Below are positions 26,152-34,815 of a stretch of DNA of 64,000 nt, one piece after another; position 1 is the first letter of the stretch, and each line of letters begins with the position of its first letter. The DNA is from Povalibacter uvarum (GTDB lineage: Bacteria; Pseudomonadota; Gammaproteobacteria; Steroidobacterales; Steroidobacteraceae): positions 13,913 to 77,912 of the forward strand of contig NZ_JACHHZ010000007.1 of assembly GCF_014202975.1 (NCBI RefSeq). Reading direction: 5' to 3'. The translations under genes and the position numbers were made by a program. The notes under the pieces are model-generated. The model saw nothing but the letters and a program-made list of their open reading frames with translations. It made no database searches and was not told the origin of the DNA.

Positions 26152-26384
26152 GTGCCGGGCTGCGGCTTCGCGGGTTTGAACGTTACGCAAGACGAGAGTC
26201 GCACGCTGCTGGGTTGGCCAGGAAACCCGCGAACCCGCGACCCGGCACCGGCTCCGCGTCCGGCACCGGCTCCGCGTCGGCATTCGGTGCCGGGCTGCGG
26301 CTTCGCGGGTTTGAACGTTACGCAAGACGAGAGTCGCACGCTGCTGGGTTGACCAGGAAACCCGCGAACCCGCGACCCGGCACC
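26152..26384. repeat. Two tandem family 2 units, type I spacer
   Basis: Units at 26152-26249 and 26287-26384 are almost identical (left arm GTGCCGGGCTGCGGCTTCGC, spacer GAACGTTACGCAAGACGAGA, right arm AAACCCGCGAACCCGCGACC then CGGCAC). They are separated by GCTCCGCGTC-type triplet-like filler that also follows the second unit. This is a recent 135-base tandem duplication. 26031-26151 holds a third partial GGTCCGGTGCCG string. Confidence 0.85.
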
Positions 26385-26411
26385 GGCTCCGCGTCAGGCA
26401 CCGGCTCCGCG

Positions 26412-27335
26412 TCAATGCGCGTCCGTCCTGCTTTTCCTGACCGGGACGATTTTGGTCGTATGGCCGAACCAGCCCGCGACAGTGGATTTGTTGCGGCGGC
26501 TGATCGGTATCCTCAGGTCGTTGGATAGCAGGCAGTACCATTGATGGCCGTTCTTGACGATTTTCACGATAGCGCCTCGTGCCACCCAGTGGGCTCGATG
26601 GACCCGCAAGCCGGATTCCCCCAATGAATCCGCGGCCTGCTGCAGAGAACCGAGAATCATGCAGCGGCCGAGGTCCGTGTAGACGTGCAGATAGTGAAGG
26701 TCGGAAGAAATCGCAATGACGTTCGTTCCCAGCGATTCGGGTAGTCGGCTGATGAACTCCGCCCGGGCGGATTCGGCGTAGCGACCCGCTTCCGCCTTGT
26801 CGAGATCGACCGGCTCGGCCGAGCCGGCGTTGGGGTCTCGCGCATCGCCGAACGACCGGCGCTGCGCGAAAAGCGGCAGATTGATGATCATCCAGAAGCT
26901 CAACGTTGCCGGTGCAAGCTGGAGGAATTCGGCCGCGATGGCTTGCCACCAACCCCGGCTGGCGAAGACATCCAGCCACCCGTCCTCGTCTTCGACAGCG
27001 ATCAGCGATGCCGGCAGCGCGTGTTCGACCAGGTAGCTCACCGGCGTGACGAGTAGCGCACCACCGGTCCCAGCGACTAGCAATACGAGCCACGCCGGCA
27101 AGGATTTCATCATGTGCGGTAGAACGAGCCAGCTTGCGGCATAGAGGGAGACAAGCCCGAGCCCTACGTGAATCACCCAGAAGACCGTTCTTGCCGCTAC
27201 GCCCAAACCCCGGCTGGCCTCCGGCTCGATCACCACGAAGGTGATGACGAGCAGAGCGCCGACGACCGCGATGGAGCGCCCCAGCGCCCAGGCTCCGAAA
27301 ACTGTTCCGCTACTGACTGCGGCGTTGCGATTCAT
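26412..27335 (-). CDS. Membrane-bound LytTR-family transcription regulator
   Basis: The 307-residue protein has four hydrophobic spans in its first half (for example SIAVVGALLVITFVVIE, WLVLLVAGTGGALLVTPVS) and a LytTR DNA-binding domain from about 200 (SRLPESLGTNVIAISSDLHYLHVYT), with the LHVYT strand and the VHRAHWV signature. It needs no receiver domain, so it may sense a membrane signal directly. It is divergent from the TonB-dependent receptor gene at 27672, a likely target. Its ATG overlaps the stop of a short upstream frame (ATGA). Confidence 0.8.
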   Translation of the reverse strand: MNRNAAVSSGTVFGAWALGRSIAVVGALLVITFVVIEPEASRGLGVAARTVFWVIHVGLGLVSLYAASWLVLPHMMKSLPAWLVLLVAGTGGALLVTPVSYLVEHALPASLIAVEDEDGWLDVFASRGWWQAIAAEFLQLAPATLSFWMIINLPLFAQRRSFGDARDPNAGSAEPVDLDKAEAGRYAESARAEFISRLPESLGTNVIAISSDLHYLHVYTDLGRCMILGSLQQAADSLGESGLRVHRAHWVARGAIVKIVKNGHQWYCLLSNDLRIPISRRNKSTVAGWFGHTTKIVPVRKSRTDAH

Positions 27336-27439
27336 ACGTAGCGTCCAAGAAGCCACCAGAAGTACTCGAAGGCAAGTCCATCATCGTAGACGAAGAGAAT
27401 CCAGTTCTCGCGCAACTTGGCAGAGTGATCGAACGTCAT
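27332..27439 (-). CDS. Possible 35-codon upstream peptide coupled to the LytTR gene
   Basis: The frame MTFDHSAKLRENW ... WWLLGRYV ends TGA inside the ATGA start of the LytTR gene, an arrangement typical of translational coupling. It is hydrophobic at the C-terminus. There is no strong ribosome site. It may be a real leader peptide, the last part of a lost gene, or chance. Confidence 0.3.
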   Translation of the reverse strand: MTFDHSAKLRENWILFVYDDGLAFEYFWWLLGRYV

Positions 27440-27671
27440 AGGCGGCGCCGGGTTCTCGCCGGGCGGCTGGAATGCGGCTGATGGAGGTCGACATCCCCGC
27501 GCCTGTGTTGACCGACGTGATCTTCGAGTCCGTCAGGCGGCGGTACCACTCGTTCCATTCGGGTTGGCGGACGACGGTTCGTGAAGTATTCGCGCCGCTG
27601 GTACAAAGGGCCGCGCTGGACGAGCCACGGCGCAGCAAGATTGACCTGAGATCACCACACTACGCCTCACC

Positions 27672-30080
27672 ATGTCTCACCAGCTACGCAGTTTCCATCA
27701 GGCTGTATTCGGTTTGCAGAAGGCCGCCCTCATGCTGCTACTTGCGACAACCCCCGCTGTTGCCGACGTAGGCGCGATATCGGTGGAGGTCGTCGATGCC
27801 GTGACGCGCCGGCCTGTCGATGGTGTGACGATTACGGCCGAATCGCGCGACGGCGAGGTGCGCTCGGCTACGACAACTGAAGGCAAGGCGCTGCTCGACA
27901 GCCTGGAAGACGGTTTCTTTAGACTGCGTGCCGAATCGGCCGGATACGTCACGGCCGTCGAGCCGGCGGTGCGAGTACTGGAACAACGGACAGGCCGACT
28001 TCGCTTCGAACTGCAGCCGGTATCCGACTCGTTGGACGAGGTCGTCGTTATCGCTCGTGCACTCGAGGCAGATCCCTTCGGCGGCGTCTCGGACAGATTC
28101 CTGAGCCGCGACGAGCTGCGCAACGCGCCTGGCAGCGGCAGCGACGTCATGCGCGCGCTGAGCGGCCTGCCAGGGGTCGTCTCCAACGGCGAGTTTGCGG
28201 CCTTTTCCGTGCGGGGCCATGGCCCCAAGAGCAACCTCATCTATGTCGATGGCTTCCCGTTCCAGCAAGTCGTGCACTTCGAGCAGACGCTGGGCGAGGA
28301 GGACGAAATCATCAATGGCGGCCGCTATTCCATATTTGCACCCAATGCCGTTGCCGGAGCGGAATTCTCGCCTGGCGGCTGGAGCGCGGAGTTCGGGGGC
28401 CGCGACGCGTCGCTCCTGCAACTCGACGTCGTGGATGGCGCGCCATCGCCTGTCGCCAGCCTGCGTCTCGATCTCGCCGGTGCCGAATTCCTCTACGAGG
28501 GACCGAGTGGCTTCCACGACAACACGACGATGTTCCTGCAGGCGCGGCAATTCGATTTCGGCCAGTTCTTCGAGATGATTGAGGAAGAGTCTTTGGGTGC
28601 GCCGGTGTCCACGGACGTAATCCTGAAGACGCATACACGTCTCGATGATGACGACGAGTTCGAGTTTCTCGCCGTATACGCGCCTGAGGAGTATTCGCGG
28701 GACGTCAACCACATCCTCGCTGCCGAGGAGGACGAGGGCATCGAGGACGTCACGTTGCAGAACGAAGACCAGGACCTTGCGCTCATCGGTGGCACCTGGC
28801 GGCGGATGTTCGGCAACGATGGCGAATGGACAAACCGTATCTACTACCGTGAGAGCGACCGGGTGTCGTCCGAGGGCGAGGCCTACCCGGACCTGGTGCC
28901 CCCGGGTACGCCAGCCGACCAGGTTCCGGTGCGCGAGAAACTCCTGACTGTGAAGGAAAAGGAGTCGGAGTTCGGCTGGCGCAGCGATGTGTCTGTCGGG
29001 AACGGCCTTGGGATATTCATCGCCGGGCTGCACCTCACGAGCAACGATCTCGACTATTCGACGGACCTTCGGGAGGACTGGATACGCTATATCTACGAGT
29101 CCGACGATCCGCGCCCCCCGAACGCAAACTACATTGTGTTGCAGCCAGATGAGATCGACTCGGTCTATAGCGCAAGCGAAACCAACTACGGAGTTTACGG
29201 CGAGCAGTTGTTTGACTGGGGCAATGCCAGTCTGCGTGCGGGCCTTCGCTACGATCGCAATGGCTTTGGGGACGAAGACCTGGTGTCGCCGCGATTCGGC
29301 TTCAATTATGCGATTTCACCCCGGCTGAGATTCTCGGCAACGGCTGGCATCTTCTATGAACCGCCAAGCAACCTGGCGCGTGCGGCCGACCCTGATAACT
29401 TCGATCTCGAGAGCGAAAGGCTTACTCATCTCAGCCTCGGCTTCGACTATCGGCTGAGCGACGACCTGGATCTGCTCGTAGAAGCGTACTTTCAGGATCT
29501 CGATAACCGGCTCGTTGATAGCGGACGCACGAGCGGTCGAATCACCAATGATGGAGAGGGCACTAACACCGGCGTGGACCTGGTGTTGAGGCGCAGGTTC
29601 GATCGGGGCTGGTCGGCCGACTTCGTCTATTCCTGGAATCGCTACCGGGTGGACGACAATGACGGGCGTGGGGAGTACGACTGGGACTTCAATCGCGAGC
29701 AGTTCGTCGCTGTCGGCGGGCGCTGGGAGATCAATGATCGATGGCAGATAGCGGCGCGATGGAAGTATGGCTCCGGGCTGCCAACGTACCGCTACCTCGT
29801 GCACGATGACGTGCTTGCGCCGAACCCGCCCGTGCGCTATTCGCAAGAGAGGTTCGACTTGAATGCGGATCGCGGTGATGCGTTCCACTCACTCGATGTG
29901 CGCGTCGATTACCGTCGTCGGATCGGCCCGGTGGATCTTGTGCTGTTCGCGGACGTGCTGAACGTTTATGGCGGTCCGGCTGGCCTGCAGCCCGAGTTCA
30001 ACATCCTGACGGGAGAGATTGTCGACGAGGAGGAGGAAACTCTGCCGCTGCTCGGCCTGATCATCGAGTACGCCTGGTAG
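27672..30080 (+). CDS. TonB-dependent outer-membrane receptor with N-terminal carboxypeptidase-regulatory domain
   Basis: The 802-residue protein has a signal peptide (ending near PAVADVGA), a carboxypeptidase-regulatory-like beta domain (about 33-110, SVEVVDAVTRRPVDGVTITAES), a plug (LDEVVVIARALE to about 240, with ALSGLPGVVSNGEFAAFSVRGHG) and a 22-strand-type barrel ending in an aromatic residue (IIEYAW). It should import a large nutrient using TonB energy; the substrate is not evident. The divergent LytTR membrane regulator is its probable controller. Very acidic loops (DDDDEFEF, EEDEGIED) are notable. Confidence 0.88.
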   Translation: MSHQLRSFHQAVFGLQKAALMLLLATTPAVADVGAISVEVVDAVTRRPVDGVTITAESRDGEVRSATTTEGKALLDSLEDGFFRLRAESAGYVTAVEPAVRVLEQRTGRLRFELQPVSDSLDEVVVIARALEADPFGGVSDRFLSRDELRNAPGSGSDVMRALSGLPGVVSNGEFAAFSVRGHGPKSNLIYVDGFPFQQVVHFEQTLGEEDEIINGGRYSIFAPNAVAGAEFSPGGWSAEFGGRDASLLQLDVVDGAPSPVASLRLDLAGAEFLYEGPSGFHDNTTMFLQARQFDFGQFFEMIEEESLGAPVSTDVILKTHTRLDDDDEFEFLAVYAPEEYSRDVNHILAAEEDEGIEDVTLQNEDQDLALIGGTWRRMFGNDGEWTNRIYYRESDRVSSEGEAYPDLVPPGTPADQVPVREKLLTVKEKESEFGWRSDVSVGNGLGIFIAGLHLTSNDLDYSTDLREDWIRYIYESDDPRPPNANYIVLQPDEIDSVYSASETNYGVYGEQLFDWGNASLRAGLRYDRNGFGDEDLVSPRFGFNYAISPRLRFSATAGIFYEPPSNLARAADPDNFDLESERLTHLSLGFDYRLSDDLDLLVEAYFQDLDNRLVDSGRTSGRITNDGEGTNTGVDLVLRRRFDRGWSADFVYSWNRYRVDDNDGRGEYDWDFNREQFVAVGGRWEINDRWQIAARWKYGSGLPTYRYLVHDDVLAPNPPVRYSQERFDLNADRGDAFHSLDVRVDYRRRIGPVDLVLFADVLNVYGGPAGLQPEFNILTGEIVDEEEETLPLLGLIIEYAW

Positions 30081-30087
30081 GCGTCCG

Positions 30088-30114
30088 GTGCCGGGTCGCG
30101 GGTTCGCGGGTTTG
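30088..30114. repeat. Family 2 left arm only
   Basis: GTGCCGGGTCGCGGGTTCGC follows the receptor stop codon by 7 bases; no matching right arm is present before the palindrome at 30189. Confidence 0.7.
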
Positions 30115-30183
30115 ACTCCAGCAGAGCTGCAACGCTCGGATGCTGCCTTCGCTGAGTCAGCTGGAGCAATTGCGGAAGTGACG

Positions 30184-30810
30184 CTATGGCGCCTTCGGTG
30201 CCGGCACCGAAGGCGCACGATCCATTTGGGTGCGCATCCAGCCGGCGAATTCCTGCTCGAGAAAGATTTTCTGGAAACGAGACTTTTCCTCGATGCTGAG
30301 GCCGCTCTTGAGCGCGAATCGATACGTCCAGGTGACGGTGGTCCTGTCGGGCGCGGGTTGCGTACGGACGAACTCACCCACCGCATAAGCGACATTACGA
30401 AACTTGGGGTTGGTGTGGTTCCAGACCACGTACCTGAAACGGCTGCTCTCGCTATTCGAATCAGTGTTCAGCACCTCTTCGACCGACGTCGAGCCATCCG
30501 TGAGGCAGACGAGTCTGCGCGCACCGACGCTGCCATACGGGCCGTCTGACAGCCTGAAAGTACCACTGACGCCAGGCAGGTCTTTCGTCGGATCGATACG
30601 CAGCGGACGATTCGCGGATTGCAGGACGACGGCAAGTGGCTGGGGGATTTCCCTCTGCTCGGCGTGACTCATTAGTTGCTCGAGCGGAGCGATCTCGGGG
30701 CGGGGTGGGTTGACAAATCCCGCCGGCGGCTCGCAAGCCAGACTTTGGCCATTGAGCAGAAGGCCGAAGAGCGTCATCGCGAAATGGAACCGGTATTCGA
30801 ATGTGCGCAT
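30184..30810 (-). CDS. Secreted SRPBCC/START-like domain protein
   Basis: The 208-residue protein has an export signal (MRTFEYRFHFAMTLFGLLLNGQSLA) and a lipid/ligand-binding fold suggested by RLVCLTDGSTSVEEVL, FRYVVWNHTNPKFRNVAYAVGEF and the following TTVTWTYRF strand, as in polyketide-cyclase-like proteins. Its final codons lie inside a 28-base palindrome. It is divergent from the TetR gene that starts at 30854, with only about 43 bases between, so the TetR protein probably controls both. Confidence 0.65.
   Translation of the reverse strand: MRTFEYRFHFAMTLFGLLLNGQSLACEPPAGFVNPPRPEIAPLEQLMSHAEQREIPQPLAVVLQSANRPLRIDPTKDLPGVSGTFRLSDGPYGSVGARRLVCLTDGSTSVEEVLNTDSNSESSRFRYVVWNHTNPKFRNVAYAVGEFVRTQPAPDRTTVTWTYRFALKSGLSIEEKSRFQKIFLEQEFAGWMRTQMDRAPSVPAPKAP
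30189..30216. repeat. 28-base perfect palindrome at a gene end
   Basis: GCGCCTTCGGTGCC followed by its exact reverse complement. It codes for the last residues of the minus-strand gene that ends at 30184 and contains two fused family 2 tips (GGTGCC/GGCACC). It could stop transcription in both directions. Confidence 0.75.
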
Positions 30811-30853
30811 GCGAGGTATCTTGCGCAAGTCTGCATCGCCGGGCTATTCGCAT

Positions 30854-31513
30854 ATGAGAAGGAACGCAGCCGGATCGCTGAACCCCAGAAAGAAGCCGCA
30901 ACAGCGGCGTTCCCGCGACACCATCGACGCTATTTTCGAAGCAGCTATTCACGTTTTGCTCGCGAACGGGTTCGACAAGACCACGACGATTCAGATTGCC
31001 GAACGAGCCGGGGTTTCCATCGGCTCGCTTTACCAGTACTTCCCGAACAAGCGCGCCCTGCTCGCGGCAATCGTGAGGAGACATGTGGGTGGAGTCGTCG
31101 ATGAGACGATTGCTGCCTGCAAGTCGGTACACGGGCAGACGATCGAAGCAATGTGCGCGACTATGATGGCTGTGTTTGTCGATGCGAAAACGCGCAGGCC
31201 AGACATCTCACGCGCGCTCTACCTCCCCACGGCCGCGGTCAATGCCGATGCAATCGTCAAGGAGGAGTCGAGCCGGTGTGCTCAGGCCGTACACGACATG
31301 TTGATAACGGCCAGTGACGCCAAGTTCGACCAGCCGCTTCTCGTAAGTAGCATGCTGATCGCATCCATCGTAGGGCCGACACGCGCAGTGATCGAGGCGG
31401 GCGGAGATCGTAGTACGTTCGAAAGACTCAAGCTGCACCTCACCGCGCTGACAGTGGGGTACCTGAAAGAAGTTTCGGCGCTTCGGTGCCGGGCCGCGGC
31501 TTCGCGGGTTTGA
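30854..31513 (+). CDS. TetR/AcrR-family repressor whose end is supplied by a repeat
   Basis: The 219-residue protein has the TetR helix-turn-helix near residue 17-60 (IFEAAIHVLLANGFDKTTTIQIAERAGVS then SLYQYFPNK). The natural end is near VGYLKEVSA; the last ten or so residues (LRCRAAASRV) and the stop codon are read from the family 2 unit at 31486-31582. The start at 30854 lacks a clear ribosome site; an ATG at 30809 is an alternative. Likely target: the divergent START-like gene. Confidence 0.8.
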   Translation: MRRNAAGSLNPRKKPQQRRSRDTIDAIFEAAIHVLLANGFDKTTTIQIAERAGVSIGSLYQYFPNKRALLAAIVRRHVGGVVDETIAACKSVHGQTIEAMCATMMAVFVDAKTRRPDISRALYLPTAAVNADAIVKEESSRCAQAVHDMLITASDAKFDQPLLVSSMLIASIVGPTRAVIEAGGDRSTFERLKLHLTALTVGYLKEVSALRCRAAASRV

Positions 31514-31582
31514 AGGTTATGCAAGACGAGGGTCGCACTCTGCTGGGTTGGCCAGGAAACCCGCGAACCCGCGACCCGGCAC
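31486..31582. repeat. Family 2 repeat unit, type I spacer
   Basis: Complete 97-base unit: left arm GTGCCGGGCCGCGGCTTCGC, spacer AAGGTTATGCAAGACGAGGG, right arm AAACCCGCGAACCCGCGACC then CGGCAC. The TetR stop codon (31511-31513) lies at the end of the left arm. Confidence 0.88.
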
Positions 31583-31589
31583 CGGCTGA

Positions 31590-33545
31590 TCAGTGGCAGC
31601 TGACCTGGATGTCGGTCACGTTGGTCGCCCCGACAATGCCCGAGGCACCGCTGTCGATCGTGCAGACGTAACCATTGGTCGAGTCGATGGCCACGGTGTA
31701 CTGCGTGCCGGCGGCAAACGGTGCATGGCCGGCGCCGTCGTCGATCGCGAAATTTCCTGCGACAAAGACCGGCTTCCAGAACTGCGGTGATGACGCGCCG
31801 TTGACGGTGAGCGTCAGCAACAAAGGTGCCACGCCTCCCATGCTGCTCGCCGGAAGGCCTGTTACGGTGCCGTCGATCGTGTAGCCGACCCAGCAGTCGA
31901 CGACGACGCTCGTTACATCCTGCGTCGCCGTGCCGCTGGTATTCGATGCTTCGCAGTACTGGCCCCCAGGCTGCTGAGTCACAGAAACATCGTAGGCGTC
32001 TCCCGGATTGACCGCGGCCGGGAAGCCGAACACCGCGGCGTTGGCAGCCGGAGACAGCGTCTGCGAGCTGTAGATTTCCATGAGCTGCAGGCCGCTCGTC
32101 GTCAGGCCGTTGATGGATCCACCGATGGAGTACATGACGGGGCCGCAGACGAGCTGCAGATGTGTCACGTTCGCCGCTGCGACGGTGCCGCTGGCACCTC
32201 CCGAGAATGCGCAGCTATGTCCAGCCGGCAGACCGATCGGTTGGGCGGCGACGGACAGTGCATAGGCAGTGCCGGAGGGAAGTGCGTCTGCGAGTTCGAA
32301 GCTGCTCGCGCCCGCGGACACGGTGAGCGCCACGCTGCCGTGATTGGCGATCTGCAATCCGGTGGCGCTGCCGAGGCCGCTGATGCTCCCGCCGACCGAG
32401 TATGTGTTCACGCTGCAGGTGACCGCGACATCGGTGATGTCGTGCGCCGGTACTGTGCCACTGCCATTGCTGACCGCGCAGGTGCGCCCCGCCGGCTGGC
32501 TGCTCACTGTCACGCTCCATGCCGAACCAAACGTGACTCCCTGCGTGAACGCGAAGGTCGTGGCGTTGGCGGCAATGGCGAGCTGTTCACCGGCGCTGTC
32601 GAGCACAAGGCCCGTGGTATTGCCGAGACCAGCGACGGTGCCGCGGATGTCGAACGGCTGTGCCGCGCAGGCGATGGTGCCGATGTCCAGCACGCCACCT
32701 GCTGCGGACTCGGGAAATACGCCAGTTGCAGCGGCGAACGTGCAGGACAGGCCCGCGGGCATGCCGCTGACGACCACGCTGTACTGCGAGCCCACCGGCA
32801 CCGGGTCGGGCAGCGCGTAACTGCCGGCGCCAGCGGGCACGTCGTACTCGGTCGTGCCGTTCGTGAGTTTGAGTCCGGCGTGGTTGCCCAGCCCGGTGAT
32901 GCCAACGGATAGCTGGCCGCTCAGGGTTGCACAACTGACCACCACGTTGGCGATGTCTGCCGATAGCATGGTTCCGGCGCCGTCGGCGACCGAACAGATC
33001 TGGCTCTGCGGCTGCTGCGCGATGGATACCGCATACGCCGCGCCTTGTTGGACCGCTGTAGGGAACGCGAAAAGCACGGTGCTGCCGGGTTCGATCGCGA
33101 GCTGTTCGGAGCCCTGCGCGAGAATCAGGCCTTGGGCCGTGAGACCGTGCACCGTGCCGCCGACGGTGTGTGCCGGCACGGGAGTCGTGCATGTGACCGT
33201 AACGTCACGGTCCATGTCATGGCCGTGCTCTCCGACAATTTCATAGTTGCCGCTGATGTCCCCGGACAGTACGCAGGTCTGACCCTGCGGCTGGCGTGAA
33301 ATCTCCAGGTTCCATGTGTAGAGGCCGCCGCCCGAGCTGCTATCGGTGTCCTTCACCTTGACCTTGCTTGTGGTTTCGTTCGCCGCGATGTCCAAGCGTG
33401 TGTCGCCCACCGTATTTACGATCTGCAGGCCCTGTGCATCGAGACCGGTCACCGTGAGGTTGATCGTCAGTGATGCTGGAGCACCGCAGGCTGCAAGGAC
33501 CAGAAGCGCGGCGACGGCGGCGACCGCGCGGGGTCGCGTCGACAT
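31590..33545 (-). CDS. Large lipoprotein of seven immunoglobulin-like repeats
   Basis: The 651-residue protein starts with a lipoprotein signal (MSTRPRAVAAVAALLVLAAC, Cys20) and is built of seven repeats of about 85-95 residues. Each has a GGTV-GL---GL opening (for example TVGGTVHGLTAQGLIL, SVGGSISGLGSATGLQI, SIGGSINGLTTSGLQL) and a closing Q-C---N-SGT---A-IT-V-V-C strand, with two Cys per repeat that probably form a disulfide. Repeats of this kind are common in proteobacterial surface proteins; function unknown. Start may be 33545 or 33554 (both ATG). Confidence 0.75.
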   Translation of the reverse strand: MSTRPRAVAAVAALLVLAACGAPASLTINLTVTGLDAQGLQIVNTVGDTRLDIAANETTSKVKVKDTDSSSGGGLYTWNLEISRQPQGQTCVLSGDISGNYEIVGEHGHDMDRDVTVTCTTPVPAHTVGGTVHGLTAQGLILAQGSEQLAIEPGSTVLFAFPTAVQQGAAYAVSIAQQPQSQICSVADGAGTMLSADIANVVVSCATLSGQLSVGITGLGNHAGLKLTNGTTEYDVPAGAGSYALPDPVPVGSQYSVVVSGMPAGLSCTFAAATGVFPESAAGGVLDIGTIACAAQPFDIRGTVAGLGNTTGLVLDSAGEQLAIAANATTFAFTQGVTFGSAWSVTVSSQPAGRTCAVSNGSGTVPAHDITDVAVTCSVNTYSVGGSISGLGSATGLQIANHGSVALTVSAGASSFELADALPSGTAYALSVAAQPIGLPAGHSCAFSGGASGTVAAANVTHLQLVCGPVMYSIGGSINGLTTSGLQLMEIYSSQTLSPAANAAVFGFPAAVNPGDAYDVSVTQQPGGQYCEASNTSGTATQDVTSVVVDCWVGYTIDGTVTGLPASSMGGVAPLLLTLTVNGASSPQFWKPVFVAGNFAIDDGAGHAPFAAGTQYTVAIDSTNGYVCTIDSGASGIVGATNVTDIQVSCH

Positions 33546-33790
33546 GATTTGCATGAAGGAAGGACTCTTGTTTGTTGTGGCCGTTGGCCCGATGAAACGG
33601 CAAACTTCGGCGATGACGGAGCGAGCTGCCAGCGAAGTGGCGCACAGTATTTCCGCGCCGAAGACCGGACATCCGAAAGTGTGGATGCGTACTGATCCGA
33701 TCAGGGATTGCCGATTGCGAACGTTAGGTCGCTCGCCCAATGATTCTTGGAGTGTCTAGTCGAATCGCTGAACGCAGCGTCGTCCGGTAG

Positions 33791-33922
33791 GTGCCGGGCC
33801 GCGGGTTCGCGGGTTTGGGCGCGGGAGATTCGGAGCTTCGGTGCCCGTACATTCGTACGTTCGAGGCTACGGACCGTGAAGTATCCCAAGGTGAGCAAAC
33901 GTACGAACATACGTCCCGGCAC
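33791..33922. repeat. Family 2 left arm and a subfamily B unit
   Basis: GTGCCGGGCCGCGGGTTCGC at 33791, then a subfamily B unit 33841-33922 (left GTGCCCGTACATTCGTACG, right CGTACGAACATACGTCCCGG). 33546-33790 shows no gene. Confidence 0.75.
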
Positions 33923-33971
33923 CTGACGCGGAGCCCGAAACTTCGACGTCGCGTGCGTGCGCCACTAGGCG

Positions 33972-34208
33972 CTAGTTTGCGGGCGGCGTTGGCACCGCAG
34001 GTGGCTTGCAGACCTCTGCGCCAGGTTTGGCGTCGCCCCTACATTCGCGGATGCAGCGAAATCCTCTCTCGGTGTCGTGGGCACATTGCTTCTTGCACTC
34101 CGCATCCTTCTTTACCCACGCGTCACTGCACGTTGGTAGATCCTGAGCGCCTGCCCAGATGCTCATGCTGAGTGTGAAGGCTCCAATCATCGCCGCCGAG
34201 AGTTTCAT
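33972..34208 (-). CDS. Small secreted Cys-rich protein, copy 2
   Basis: A 78-residue paralogue of the product of 24200-24436: same signal peptide (MKLSAAMIGAFTLSMSIWAGAQ), same six Cys and the same C-terminus (KPPAVPTPPAN). It differs at only a few residues (for example SIW/SIL, PTCS/PKCS, DTERG/EAERG). The DNA match continues about 10 bases beyond the stop and 15 or so upstream of the start, so a small DNA segment was duplicated. Function unknown. Confidence 0.7.
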   Translation of the reverse strand: MKLSAAMIGAFTLSMSIWAGAQDLPTCSDAWVKKDAECKKQCAHDTERGFRCIRECRGDAKPGAEVCKPPAVPTPPAN

Positions 34209-34262
34209 CTTGCCTGCCCCTTGCGGGCCACTCATCCTCGCGGCGACACTCAACCTCGAACA

Positions 34263-34661
34263 TCACGGGTCGATCTCTCGCCAATGCACGATGGCGTGAT
34301 GAATCAGGAAATTGTCGCCGCCGTGCCGTTCGAACTGAATCGTGTTCGCGCCCGTCTTGAGAAAGCGGGCTGGAATGACGTCGGTATGTGTCTGCAGACC
34401 GGTGTGATCCCCTTGTCCAGTTCGGAACACGTCGACTGCGGGCAGCGGCTGGTCGTTGATGAGGATCTCGTGCGCCAGTTCATCGACGTGTGAGACCTGA
34501 TAGCTCACGTATCCGTCGACCTCGAACAGTGTTTGATTGATCTGGAACGTCCGCTTCGACGAGCGCTGGCCTTTGAAATCGAAGTCCGTGTCGATGTCAC
34601 CCTGGTTGTCACCGAGATGCTCATTGAAGGTGAACACCTGGAAGTCTGCTCGTGCGCTCAT
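34263..34661 (-). CDS. Hypothetical beta-rich protein
   Basis: The 132-residue product has strongly patterned beta segments and a distinctive end (GANTIQFERHGGDNFLIHHA then IVHWRE), like a carbohydrate- or ligand-binding beta-sandwich, but no family is recognised with confidence. GGAGG 5-6 bases before the ATG at 34661 supports the start; the frame upstream to 34778 crosses other sequence. No signal peptide. Confidence 0.65.
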   Translation of the reverse strand: MSARADFQVFTFNEHLGDNQGDIDTDFDFKGQRSSKRTFQINQTLFEVDGYVSYQVSHVDELAHEILINDQPLPAVDVFRTGQGDHTGLQTHTDVIPARFLKTGANTIQFERHGGDNFLIHHAIVHWREIDP

Positions 34662-34815
34662 GGTGCCTCCGTCGCTGAGATCCGTTCCCGGTTCGTTCGG
34701 CTCCCATCGTGCAGCACCGCTTCTTGAAGGAAAATCGTACCGAAGCGCTAGCCAGGAAATTGGTGCCGGGCCGCGCATTCAGCGCACGAAAACAACAGGG
34801 CCCCGACCTGGCGCC

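Noticed and set aside
26110-27093. Long minus-strand frame through the repeats and LytTR gene
   Set aside because: It consists of translated repeat plus the wrong frame of the LytTR gene.
27738-29033. 431-codon minus-strand frame opposite the TonB receptor
   Set aside because: Antisense shadow without any domain; the receptor strand has clear plug and barrel features.
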